Translations under genes and position numbers: made by a program | Notes under the pieces: generated by a model | Databases searched by the model: none | Seen by the model: only the letters and a program-made list of their open reading frames with translations | Told to the model about the DNA's origin: nothing | Shown here: positions 8,517-15,960 of the stretch, piece by piece | How the letters are laid out: every line of letters begins with the position of its first letter | Numbering within the stretch: position 1 is the first letter of the stretch | NCBI RefSeq assembly: GCF_001650725.1 | Contig: NZ_LXVX01000034.1 | Location: forward strand, 124,001-188,000 | Reading direction: 5' to 3' | Source of the DNA: Sphingobium sp. TCM1 | Lineage (GTDB): Bacteria > Pseudomonadota > Alphaproteobacteria > Sphingomonadales > Sphingomonadaceae | DNA length: 64,000 bases

Positions 8517-10277
8517 TCAATGCTCCAGCACATAGCGCCCCGGGGCGTCCTCCAGAATCGGATAGCCCTTGTCGGGCGCGCCTAGCGGGGGCGGCGCGAT
8601 CGGCTCGCCCGAATGCGCGCGCAGCCACTCCTCCCAGCCGACCCACCAGGATCCCTCCCGCACCGGCGCAAGTGCCATCCACTCGTCCGGATCGAGCGCG
8701 GCGCCATCCGTTTCGCGGGTGAGGATATGATAGCGCCGCCCCTTGTGTCCGGGCTCGGAGACGATCCCGGCATTGTGCCCGCCGCTGGTCAGTGCGAAGG
8801 TGATCTCCGCGCTGCTCAGCATGTGGATCTTGTGGACCGAGCGCCAGGGCGCGACATGGTCGCGCTCGGTGCCGACGACGAACATCGGCTGGCGCAGCGC
8901 CGACAGGCTGATCGTCCGGCCATCGACTTTGTAGCGGCCCTCGGCGAGATCATCGTCGAGGAACAGGCGGCGCAGATATTGGCTGTGCATGACGTAGGGC
9001 ATCCGCGTGGCATCGGCGTTCCAGGCCATCAGGTCCGACATCGGCTCGCGCTCGCCCATCAGGTAAGTATTGAGGATCCGCGACCAGACCAGATCGTTCG
9101 AGCGCAGGATCTGGAAGGCGCCGCCCATCTGTGTGCCGTCGAGATAGCCCTTACTCCACATCATGTTGTCGAGCACGCTGAGCTGCGCCTCGTCGATGAA
9201 CAGGCCAAGCTCGCCTGGCTCGCTGAACTCGGTCTGCGCGGCGAACAACGTCACCGTGGCGAACCGGTCGTCGCCCTCGCGCGCCATCGCCGCCGCCGCG
9301 ATCGACAGCAGCGTGCCGCCGATACAATAGCCGACGGCGTGAACGGCCGACGATCCCGTGATCGCGGTCACGGCGTCGAGCGCGGCCATCGGACCCAGCC
9401 GCCGGTAGGCCTCCATGTCGAGGTCGCGGTCGGCGCTGACCGGATTGTGCCAGGAGATGATGAAGACCGTATATCCCTGCGCGGTGAGCCAGCGGACCAG
9501 CGAGTTCTCCGGCGAAAGGTCGAGAATATAATATTTCATGATCCAGGCCGGCACGATCAGGATGGGCTCCGGCCGCACCTTGTCGGTGGTGGGCGCATAT
9601 TCGATCAGCTCGATCAGCGCGTTTCGATAGACGACTTTGCCGGGCGTGACGGCGATGCCCTTCCCGACCTCGAACGCTTCGGTGCCTATCGGTGGTTCGC
9701 CGCGCATGGTGCGCTGCATGTCCTCCAGCAATTGCCTGGCACCTTCGATGAGGCACTGCCCGCCGGTCTCGAATATCCGCTTCTGGAGGACCGGGTTGGT
9801 GGCGATGAAGTTGGTCGGCGCCATCGTGTCGAGGATTTGCCGCATTCCGAAGGCGACCATGTCCTCATGATGCCTCGTGACACCCATCACGCCGGTCGTG
9901 GCGGCATGCCACCATTGCTGGTTGAGGAGGAAAGCCTGGGCGATGACGTTGTAGGGTGCCTCCTTCCATGCCGGATCGGTAAAGCGTCGATCCTGCGGCA
10001 GCGGCTCGATCGCGGGAGCAGCGTCATGGTCGCCGATGCTGCGCACGGCATAGTCGCCGAGCCGCACGAATTTGCGTGCCGTCTTGGCCGCCAGCTGAAG
10101 TTGCTTGCCCGGCGAGCTGGCAAGATGCATGCCCCAGTCGGAGAAGGCCTGCACGATGGTCGCCGGCGAAAGCCCGCTGGTCAATTGCGCGATCCCGGCG
10201 ATAGCGGCCCGGTCGAGGGTTTCGGCTATGCCGTCGAGCGGATCGGACGCGTCCTGGCGTGAATGCGTTGCTGCCAT
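8517..10277 (-). CDS. phaC: Class I poly(3-hydroxyalkanoate) synthase
   Basis: A 586-residue PHA synthase that polymerises (R)-3-hydroxyacyl-CoA into storage granules. The lipase-like box with the catalytic cysteine is GYCIGGT. The catalytic Asp lies in VGTERDHVAPW and the His in SGGHNAGIV. The N-terminal PhaC_N region (TSGLSPATIVQAF; FQFLLNQQWW-like FLLNQQWWHAATTGV) and the C-terminal SWWVGWEEWL tail are complete. It heads the phaC-pta-ackA run with only 18 nt to the next start. Two motif copies at 10332-10339 and 10380-10394 lie just upstream, so FixJ control is likely. A relic of a second phaC lies at 48250-48611. Confidence 0.96.
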   Translation of the reverse strand: MAATHSRQDASDPLDGIAETLDRAAIAGIAQLTSGLSPATIVQAFSDWGMHLASSPGKQLQLAAKTARKFVRLGDYAVRSIGDHDAAPAIEPLPQDRRFTDPAWKEAPYNVIAQAFLLNQQWWHAATTGVMGVTRHHEDMVAFGMRQILDTMAPTNFIATNPVLQKRIFETGGQCLIEGARQLLEDMQRTMRGEPPIGTEAFEVGKGIAVTPGKVVYRNALIELIEYAPTTDKVRPEPILIVPAWIMKYYILDLSPENSLVRWLTAQGYTVFIISWHNPVSADRDLDMEAYRRLGPMAALDAVTAITGSSAVHAVGYCIGGTLLSIAAAAMAREGDDRFATVTLFAAQTEFSEPGELGLFIDEAQLSVLDNMMWSKGYLDGTQMGGAFQILRSNDLVWSRILNTYLMGEREPMSDLMAWNADATRMPYVMHSQYLRRLFLDDDLAEGRYKVDGRTISLSALRQPMFVVGTERDHVAPWRSVHKIHMLSSAEITFALTSGGHNAGIVSEPGHKGRRYHILTRETDGAALDPDEWMALAPVREGSWWVGWEEWLRAHSGEPIAPPPLGAPDKGYPILEDAPGRYVLEH

Positions 10278-10331
10278 CTTGAAGCTCCTGAAAAATCCCG
10301 TTTCTACTGCAGCTCCACGCGTGCAAGCGCA

Positions 10332-10339
10332 TTACGTAA
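10332..10339. promoter_or_regulatory. Candidate FixJ operator upstream of phaC
   Basis: Perfect palindrome TTACGTAA centred about 59 nt upstream of the phaC ATG. The same core occurs at this distance before other island genes. Assignment to FixJ is inference from the adjacent fixLJ genes and the GTAMGTAG-like half-site known for rhizobial FixJ. Confidence 0.55.
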
Positions 10340-10379
10340 ATGCCCCATGCCGGCTGCCCCTGCAGCATTCCGCCGGCAT

Positions 10380-10394
10380 TACTTCGCCCGTAAT
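10380..10394. promoter_or_regulatory. Second inverted TTAC/GTAA pair upstream of phaC
   Basis: TTAC-TTCGCCC-GTAA forms an inverted repeat about 110 nt upstream of the phaC ATG. It could be a weaker second site of the same regulator. The rest of the 304-bp gap 10278-10581 shows no gene. Confidence 0.3.
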
Positions 10395-10581
10395 TTCATG
10401 TATTTTGAGCGAATGCGTGATCCGGCCAGGAAAAGAATCGCGCCTTCGCATTTGCAGCAAATGGTATCGCGGAGGCGGTGCATTGTGCAAGTCCGCCGGC
10501 TGCTCCGGGACATTCTTGTTAGCGATCCATCGCCGCCGAGGCGCTGAAGCGTCGACGACGCCCGAACCGCTGTTTATCAAT

Positions 10582-10995
10582 TCACGAAGATGGGGCGGGG
10601 GGGAGCGGAGCTGTCAAACGCGCGACAGCCTCAGCGAGCGCATGCTCGCGCAGCGGCTTCTCGAGGACGACGCTGAAGCCTTCCTTCATCGCCCGCTCGA
10701 CAAGATCGGGTGAGCCATAGGCGGTGACGAGGATAGCCGGTCGTTGCCATCCGCGCGCTCGAAGCGAGCGCAGGACCGCAAAACCATCCATCTCGGGCAT
10801 GCGATAGTCGGTGACCAGGCAGACGGCCTCATTCACGAGCGGATCGGCGACGAGTGCCGCGCTCGATGCATAGGAGCGGATATCATAGCCTTGGGCGTGG
10901 AGGAGAAGCTGGAACGAGCGGCGTACGCTCGGTTCGTCCTCCACCAAAAGAATCTTCGGTCGCTCCGCCGGAAGAGCTGCAATATTGCCATTCAT
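10582..10995 (-). CDS. Stand-alone response regulator receiver protein
   Basis: A 137-residue single receiver domain with no output domain. The acidic pocket EDE is at about residues 18-20, the phosphoacceptor Asp is in LVTDYRMPEMDG, the Thr is in LVTAYG and the conserved Lys is in VLEKPLRE, so phosphorylation chemistry looks intact. It sits directly downstream of fixJ and has its own candidate operator (11068-11087). It may compete for phosphate from FixL, as single receivers in rhizobial Fix systems do, or pass phosphate to another output protein. A paralogue with altered active-site residues lies at 55331-55759. Confidence 0.9.
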   Translation of the reverse strand: MNGNIAALPAERPKILLVEDEPSVRRSFQLLLHAQGYDIRSYASSAALVADPLVNEAVCLVTDYRMPEMDGFAVLRSLRARGWQRPAILVTAYGSPDLVERAMKEGFSVVLEKPLREHALAEAVARLTAPLPPAPSS

Positions 10996-11067
10996 GTTCG
11001 CCTCGCGCTGACCGGCTTTGAACGTCGACCGGACGCAAGCAATTGCAGCAAGATCGCGGGGGAGTCG

Positions 11068-11087
11068 TTACGTAGAGGTCCTACGAC
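11068..11087. promoter_or_regulatory. Candidate FixJ operator upstream of the receiver gene
   Basis: TTACGTAG followed by CTACGAC gives two imperfect inverted half-sites, the first about 75 nt before the receiver ATG at 10995. The site overlaps the last codons of fixJ. This arrangement would give feedback control of the receiver by FixJ. Confidence 0.5.
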
Positions 11088-11704
11088 TCGTCGTTTCCGA
11101 GATTGGCGGCGAACGCGATACGCAGAGCATCGGACAGGCTACGCACACCTAATTTCGTCATCAGGTTCGCACGATGCACCTCGACGGTCCGGGGCGATAT
11201 GCCCAGATCATAGGCGATCGTCTTGTTGGGTAGGCCTTCGGCCAGACCCTTGAGCACATCCTGCTCGCGTCCGGTCAGCGCCGCGATCAACACGCTCGCG
11301 TCGGCCGCTCTTGTCGCGCGTTTGCCACTGTTGTCCAGCCGCTCGAAGGCGGCGGCGATCGCGTCGAGCAAGACGGCCTTCTCGAAGGGCTTTTCGATGA
11401 ACTCGACCGCGCCCGCCTTCATGGCACGCACCGCGATCGAGATGTCGCCATTGCCGGTGAGGATGATGACGGGCATCGCGATGCCCCGTTCGAGGAGTGC
11501 CTGCTGCACCTCAAGACCATCCATGTCGGGCATGCGGACATCGAGCAGGATGCAGCCAGGCTCGGCGTGGCGCACTTCGCGGAGAAACGAAACGCCTGAT
11601 GCGTAGCTTGCCACCGTGAATCCGGAGGTTTTGAGCATGAATCCGGCAGATCGCCGGATCGCTTCCTCGTCGTCAACGATATGAATCATGCGTCTTTCCG
11701 TCAT
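11081..11704 (-). CDS. fixJ: FixJ-type response regulator (receiver + LuxR/GerE HTH)
   Basis: A 207-residue transcription factor, partner of the FixL kinase encoded immediately upstream with a 4-nt overlap. The receiver (about 1-125) carries the DDEE acidic pocket, phosphoacceptor Asp in CILLDVRMPDMDG and Lys in FIEKPFEK. The C-terminal GerE-type helix-turn-helix is clear at LTGREQDVLKGLAEGLPNK and ISPRTVEVHRANLMTKL. In rhizobia FixJ activates fixK and nif/fix genes at low oxygen. Here the surrounding genes are survival genes, not nitrogen-fixation or cbb3 oxidase genes. It is the leading candidate to bind the TACGTA-type motifs of the window. Confidence 0.95.
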   Translation of the reverse strand: MTERRMIHIVDDEEAIRRSAGFMLKTSGFTVASYASGVSFLREVRHAEPGCILLDVRMPDMDGLEVQQALLERGIAMPVIILTGNGDISIAVRAMKAGAVEFIEKPFEKAVLLDAIAAAFERLDNSGKRATRAADASVLIAALTGREQDVLKGLAEGLPNKTIAYDLGISPRTVEVHRANLMTKLGVRSLSDALRIAFAANLGNDES

Positions 11705-13575
11705 TCTGCATTCTCCGGCTCGGCTTCAATGAGCGTAAAGTGGAATTGCGACCCGCCGCCAGGGCGCGGCTCCAGCCATATCCGGCCGCCATTCGCCTCC
11801 ACGATGGTACGGCAGATCGAAAGCCCCAGACCCATGCCCTCGCTCTTCGTGCTGACGAAGGCAGTGAAAAGCTGCTCCGCGACTTCCGGCGACACGCCAG
11901 GCCCGGAATCGGCCACGGTGACCCGGATGACGCCTGCTTTCTCGTGGCGGGAGGTGATCCACAGGTGCCGTTCGGATGATCCTGCCATCGCCTCCACAGC
12001 ATTGCGAAGGAGATTGATCAGCACCTGCTGGATCTGCACCTTGTCGAGGAGCACTTTCGAAGCGTCGGGAGCGAGATCGAACTGGGTATCGACACCCTTC
12101 TCCCGAGCGCCTATCAGCCCGAGCGCCGCCGCCTCGCCGATGAGCGTGGGGAGATCCTCGACGGTTTTCTCGACTTCCCCGCGCGCCACGAAATCGCGCA
12201 GCCGCCGGACGATCTGGCCTGCGCGCAGGGCCTCTCGCACCGAATCGTCCAGCGCTTCGCGGATCATCGGCAGATCTTCGGGATTGGCTTCGGCGAGCAG
12301 ATCCCGCACCGCTTCGACATAATTGGCGACGGCGGTGATCGGCTGGTTGAGCTCATGGGCCAGTGTCGAGGCCATCGTGCCCATCGCGCTGACCCGGGCG
12401 ACATGGATCAGCTTGGATTGCAGCTCGTCGAGGCGCTCCTGCGTCTCCTGCCGTTCGGTCAGATCCCGGATGAAGCCGGTGAAGACACGCTGGGTCTCGC
12501 CGATGGCTTCGCCCACCGACAACTCCATCGGGAAGGTCGAGCCGTCGCGCCGTGCGCCAATGACGACGCGCCCGATCCCGATGATCCTTCGCTCGCCGGT
12601 TTCAAGATAATGTTTGAGATAGCCGTCATGCCGGTCGCGATCGGGCGAGGGCATGAGCATACTTACGTTCGATCCGCGAATTTCGGCCTCCGAGAAGCCG
12701 AACAGCCGTTCGGCCGCGGCGCTGAACGACAGGATGATGCCATGCTCGTCGATCACGATCATCGCATCGGGGACGGTCGAGAGGATCGAGCGGAGATGGC
12801 TGGCGCTCGCCTTGTGCGCGCTTTCGGCGGCGCGCTCGTCCGTCGCATCGCGGACCACCTTGCCGAAGCCGCGCAATGCTCCACTGCCGTCGCGGAGCGC
12901 GGTGATCGAGATATGCGCCAGGAACTCCGATCCGTCCTTCCGGAGCCGCCAGTCCTCTTCCTCGACCTTGCCCTGCTCGCGGGCGCGTTCGAGGTCGGCT
13001 TCGGGTTTGCCGGCCTGGACCGCATCCGCCGGATAGAAGATCGAGCAGTGCTGGCCGATCGCCTCTTGCTCGCTCCAGCCCTTCAGCCGTTCGGCGCCCT
13101 CGTTCCAGATCGTAACGCGACCCTCGGGATCGAGCATATAGATCGCGTAACCTTGGGCGCCGTCGATCAGAAGGTTGAGTTCATCGGCGATCTCTGAGAG
13201 TTGGCTTTGACGAAACTTGTCCAGGGCGGCACGACGCCGTGCCCTGTAGGCGTTGCGAGCGTCGAGCAGAGCGATGCCTAAGGCAACGAGCAGCAAAAGC
13301 GCCAGATCGACAGGTTCAGAAGCAGCAGCACGGCGCGATAACGCAAAAAAGACCCCCACGAGGACTGCGAAAATAGCCGCAGCCGTTGCCGCGCCAGTCC
13401 CGCCGAGGGCAGCTGCCACGATGGTTGAAAGGATGAGCAGGAGATAGAGGTCGTGATCGAAGCCCCATGCCCGCAGCAGAAGGTTGACGGGTATGGCGAC
13501 AAGGACGGTCGCGACGGCGATCAAGCAAGCTGAACGGACTGATCGCAATGTGTTGCCGTGCACTTCGCTTGCCAT
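11701..13575 (-). CDS. fixL: Oxygen-sensing histidine kinase FixL
   Basis: A 624-residue membrane kinase. Order: N-terminal hydrophobic segments (about 15-105, some four helices), a first PAS domain (about 130-250), a second PAS domain (about 260-375), then HisKA (HELNQP, catalytic His about 407) and HATPase_c (GMGLGLSICRTIVEANGG). The second PAS matches the FixL heme pocket: PDRDRHDGYLKHY holds the proximal heme histidine (about H316) and IIGIGRVVIGARRDG holds the distal arginine region. It should therefore bind heme and be inhibited by oxygen. It overlaps fixJ by 4 nt. This is direct sequence support for oxygen control of the island. Confidence 0.95.
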   Translation of the reverse strand: MASEVHGNTLRSVRSACLIAVATVLVAIPVNLLLRAWGFDHDLYLLLILSTIVAAALGGTGAATAAAIFAVLVGVFFALSRRAAASEPVDLALLLLVALGIALLDARNAYRARRRAALDKFRQSQLSEIADELNLLIDGAQGYAIYMLDPEGRVTIWNEGAERLKGWSEQEAIGQHCSIFYPADAVQAGKPEADLERAREQGKVEEEDWRLRKDGSEFLAHISITALRDGSGALRGFGKVVRDATDERAAESAHKASASHLRSILSTVPDAMIVIDEHGIILSFSAAAERLFGFSEAEIRGSNVSMLMPSPDRDRHDGYLKHYLETGERRIIGIGRVVIGARRDGSTFPMELSVGEAIGETQRVFTGFIRDLTERQETQERLDELQSKLIHVARVSAMGTMASTLAHELNQPITAVANYVEAVRDLLAEANPEDLPMIREALDDSVREALRAGQIVRRLRDFVARGEVEKTVEDLPTLIGEAAALGLIGAREKGVDTQFDLAPDASKVLLDKVQIQQVLINLLRNAVEAMAGSSERHLWITSRHEKAGVIRVTVADSGPGVSPEVAEQLFTAFVSTKSEGMGLGLSICRTIVEANGGRIWLEPRPGGGSQFHFTLIEAEPENAE

Positions 13576-13704
13576 GAAGACCCCGTCTTGATTTTATAGG
13601 CCTCTCCATTTGCGCCCTGTTCATATTCAGGGCTTATCGTTTTAGTAGTTTGACCGATCGGAGAATGTTGTTTGCCGGAGCGGAAGGCATATTGGCATGA
13701 AATC

Positions 13705-13947
13705 TTAGCCTATCCTCGCACTCTGCCGTTGTCCTTCCAAAACAGCATCGAGTCGGCCCAAGATCATTGCAGGGTCCGTCTCACTTCGAGACCTTATAGT
13801 GGCAACCTTGCCTTGGAACAGCATAAACATCCGCAGCGCCAGGCTTGCATAAGCAATCTGGGAGACATCGTCGATCGTACACGCGAGGTCCTTGGCTGCC
13901 CTGTGTTGCCCCACGTCGTGCCAGTCGGGACGGTCGATCGCGCGCAA
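13705..13947 (-). CDS. Small hypothetical protein
   Basis: An 80-codon frame starting at TTG. The protein has a natural composition (DRPDWHDVGQHRAAKDLACT, then DDVSQIAYASLALRMFMLF) and no stop for its whole length. No ATG and no good ribosome-binding site are seen, and I do not recognise the family. It reads better than the other frames of this gap, but it may be a remnant that has lost its start. Confidence 0.35.
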   Translation of the reverse strand: MRAIDRPDWHDVGQHRAAKDLACTIDDVSQIAYASLALRMFMLFQGKVATIRSRSETDPAMILGRLDAVLEGQRQSARIG

Positions 13948-14074
13948 ACATGGGAAAACGTGGCCTGCGAATTTTCCGAAGGTATTGCATTCCGCAAGCC
14001 GCCCGACCGAGAGTAAAGAGCCTGCGTTCGTCGCGCAAGTGCGGATCCAATCCTCACGATCAAGATCGGATGGC

Positions 14075-14114
14075 GAGCAGGCGGCCGCCGGGCCATCCCG
14101 GCGGCCGCCTGCTC
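14075..14114 (-). terminator. Strong hairpin downstream of the BON gene
   Basis: A perfect 18-bp inverted repeat with a 4-nt loop (CCAT), starting about 10 nt after the BON stop codon. The stem is almost all G and C. No long T-run follows, so it may act as a Rho-assisted or transcript-stabilising structure and not as a classical intrinsic terminator. Confidence 0.65.
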
Positions 14115-14124
14115 CCTGCGAGGG

Positions 14125-14778
14125 TCAGAAAGCGATGATGATATTGTCCTCGACCCTGGTGACGCCGGGAGCGGCCCAAGCCGCGCGCTCGGCGATCTGT
14201 CGCTCGTTCCACGCCTTGACCTTACCGCCCAGCGTGACCTTGCCGCCATCGGTGAACACGGTCACCGATGCCGCATCGAGATCGGCATTGCGCTTGAACG
14301 CTGCCATGATCCGGTCCTTGATATCGCCCGATGTCGGCAACTTGCGCACCTCGATCAGATTGCTGACACCGACGACGCCGTTGACCTTGCCGGCGACTTT
14401 CCGCGCCTCCTCGCTCTGATAGTACCAGTCGACCGTGCCGGTGAGCGTCACCCAGCCATGCTCGACTTTCACCGCGATCTTGTCGCCGGGGATGGAGATG
14501 TTCCAGGAGAACATGTCGAGTATGCGCTTGGCGATCTCATGATCGGCCGTCTTGGGATCCGACGCGAAGCGCACCTTGATCTCCTCGGCGAGCGCCTTGA
14601 CGCCCGCCACGCGCCGCGCCGCCTTTTCCGCCGCCAGCTTTTGCGGATAGCTTTTGACGAAGCCGGAAAGGGTGACGACGCCGTCCGTCACCGCCACACC
14701 GATGTCGGCGTGATCGATGCTCGGCTCCCATTCCAGTTCTGCCATCACGTCACGCTGCAATTGACTGTCGTTCTTCAT
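14125..14778 (-). CDS. Triple-BON domain protein
   Basis: A 217-residue protein of three BON domains (about 5-70, 78-145, 150-215). Each carries the GxVxLxGxV-type core: DGVVTLSGFVKS, HGWVTLTGTVDW and GGKVTLGGKVKA. BON domains bind phospholipid or help stabilise the envelope; OsmY is the well-known member. No signal peptide is seen, so it is probably cytoplasmic or membrane-peripheral. The start at 14778 has a good ribosome-binding site (AAGGAGA, 6 nt upstream); the longer upstream frame lacks one. BON proteins are regular members of lxa-type islands. Confidence 0.92.
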   Translation of the reverse strand: MKNDSQLQRDVMAELEWEPSIDHADIGVAVTDGVVTLSGFVKSYPQKLAAEKAARRVAGVKALAEEIKVRFASDPKTADHEIAKRILDMFSWNISIPGDKIAVKVEHGWVTLTGTVDWYYQSEEARKVAGKVNGVVGVSNLIEVRKLPTSGDIKDRIMAAFKRNADLDAASVTVFTDGGKVTLGGKVKAWNERQIAERAAWAAPGVTRVEDNIIIAF

Positions 14779-15138
14779 CTCAAATCTCCTTGGCTCGCAA
14801 AATAGCCGTCCCAGGTGGGTCGGCAGCTCATCGACGGTCACAGACCGGGGATCGTCGGCAAGTTCATCGCAGGGCGCTAATGGCTTGACCCCGCATCGGG
14901 GAATCCCTGCAAGGTCCCTTGTCTGTTGCCCGGCACTGCCACAGAATCCGTATTGTCCCGGAGAAACCAGGGTATGCCATCATTCCCTGCAGCCGGGGCT
15001 CGACTCCTGGCCAAGCGACAAATTTCAGCCGAGTACGGCGGCAGGACGGCGCCCGAGATGGTCAGCTAGGTAAACTCCCCAATATAGGCGCGGATGGGCC
15101 GCCTTTATCCTCACCAAGACTCGGCGAAGGAGGTCATC
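14779..15138. other. Divergent promoter region, BON gene / hsp20 operon
   Basis: A 360-bp gap between divergently transcribed genes. It holds the candidate operator at 15066-15080 and a clear ribosome-binding site GAAGGAGG before 15139. No credible gene lies inside it. Confidence 0.6.
15066..15080. promoter_or_regulatory. Candidate FixJ operator upstream of the hsp20 operon
   Basis: CTAGGTAAACTCCCC, centred 66 nt upstream of the ATG at 15139. It is nearly the same sequence and spacing as CTAAGTAAACTTACC before the alcohol dehydrogenase at 38722. Confidence 0.5.
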
Positions 15139-15387
15139 ATGAGTGACGAGAGCACCAACCAGGCGAGTTGGCCGTCCGGTGATCCCGACACAGCCGCGGC
15201 GATGCTTGCCGCCCAACGCCTGTGGCAGTTGCCGCTGGCGCTCTACACGAGTTGGTGGAACGCGGGCATGGAGGCACTTTGGCCCCATATGCCGCATCCC
15301 CATCATCGCGCCCATCACCACGAGAATGACCAACTCGTGGTTCCTGAACCGATCGAGGCTGAAGGCGAACATGCCCTGTTCGCCTGA
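15139..15387 (+). CDS. Small histidine-rich hypothetical protein
   Basis: An 82-residue protein with the best ribosome-binding site of the region (GAAGGAGG, 6 nt before ATG). The middle is aromatic (LWQLPLALYTSWWNAGMEAL), followed by a histidine- and proline-rich stretch (PHMPHPHHRAHHHEND) and an acidic tail. The tryptophan-rich part recalls small granule- or membrane-associated proteins encoded near PHA genes, but I cannot name the family. It is first in the operon with hsp20 and the kinase gene and directly follows a candidate FixJ site, so it is probably made under low oxygen. Metal binding by the His cluster is possible. Confidence 0.75.
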   Translation: MSDESTNQASWPSGDPDTAAAMLAAQRLWQLPLALYTSWWNAGMEALWPHMPHPHHRAHHHENDQLVVPEPIEAEGEHALFA

Positions 15388-15443
15388 TGGCAGGTCTTTC
15401 CCTCATTACGGGATCGACCATCTTCAACCTGAGGAGAAGCAAG

Positions 15444-15956
15444 ATGAACGATGTGACCAATGTTCCAGCGACCAAAACACGTCCGGCATCATCGTTGCGC
15501 GATCTGGCAACCCAGATCAGCGAGCCGGTCGGCTGGCTGCGATCGGAGATCGACCGCCTGTTCGACGATTTCGGCAACTCCGGCCGCAGCCTTTTCCACT
15601 TCGCTCCGCGCGGCGCCTTGGCAATCGTGCCGGCGCTCGAGCTGGTCGATGACGAGAAGGCCTATCGTCTTACCGCGGAGCTTCCCGGACTCGATGAAAA
15701 GGATGTGGAGATTAACGTTGCCGATGGCGTGCTCAGCATCTCGGGCGAAAAGAAGGAAGAGGAAGAGCGCAAGGAGAAGGGCTTCCTGCTCAGCGAGCGC
15801 CGCTATGGTTCCTTCCGGCGCCAGATTTCGCTCCCCGCCGATGTGGATGCCGAGGGTATCAAGGCGCAGTTCAAGGACGGCGTCCTGACGGTGACGCTAG
15901 CCAAGGACGAGAATGCGGCGGCGCGAACGCGCAAGATCGCGATCGAGAAGGCCTGA
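15444..15956 (+). CDS. hsp20: Hsp20/alpha-crystallin family small heat-shock protein
   Basis: A 170-residue ATP-independent holdase that binds unfolding proteins. The alpha-crystallin domain spans about residues 58-155 (ALELVDDEKAYRLTAELPGL; DGVLSISGEKKEEEE; YGSFRRQISLP; FKDGVLTVTLAK). The start at 15444 follows a GAGGAG site; an upstream in-frame start is less well placed. It lies 56 nt after the small His-rich gene and 4 nt before the kinase gene, so all three are one operon. HspX, a small heat-shock protein, is the hallmark of the mycobacterial DosR regulon. Confidence 0.95.
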   Translation: MNDVTNVPATKTRPASSLRDLATQISEPVGWLRSEIDRLFDDFGNSGRSLFHFAPRGALAIVPALELVDDEKAYRLTAELPGLDEKDVEINVADGVLSISGEKKEEEERKEKGFLLSERRYGSFRRQISLPADVDAEGIKAQFKDGVLTVTLAKDENAAARTRKIAIEKA

Positions 15957-15960
15957 GCCA

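Larger units (their letters stand above)
13576..14124. other. Gap between fixL and the BON gene
   Basis: The 549-bp stretch holds one possible small ORF on the minus strand (13705-13947) and a strong hairpin terminator (14075-14114). Upstream of fixL I see no TACGTA-type motif, so fixLJ itself does not look autoregulated by that site. Confidence 0.6.

Noticed and set aside
8613..10262. 549-codon plus-strand frame
   Set aside because: Exact antisense of phaC with shadow-type composition (Arg, Asp, His, Gly).
12355..13197. 280-codon plus-strand frame
   Set aside because: Antisense of fixL, which has unmistakable PAS and kinase motifs.
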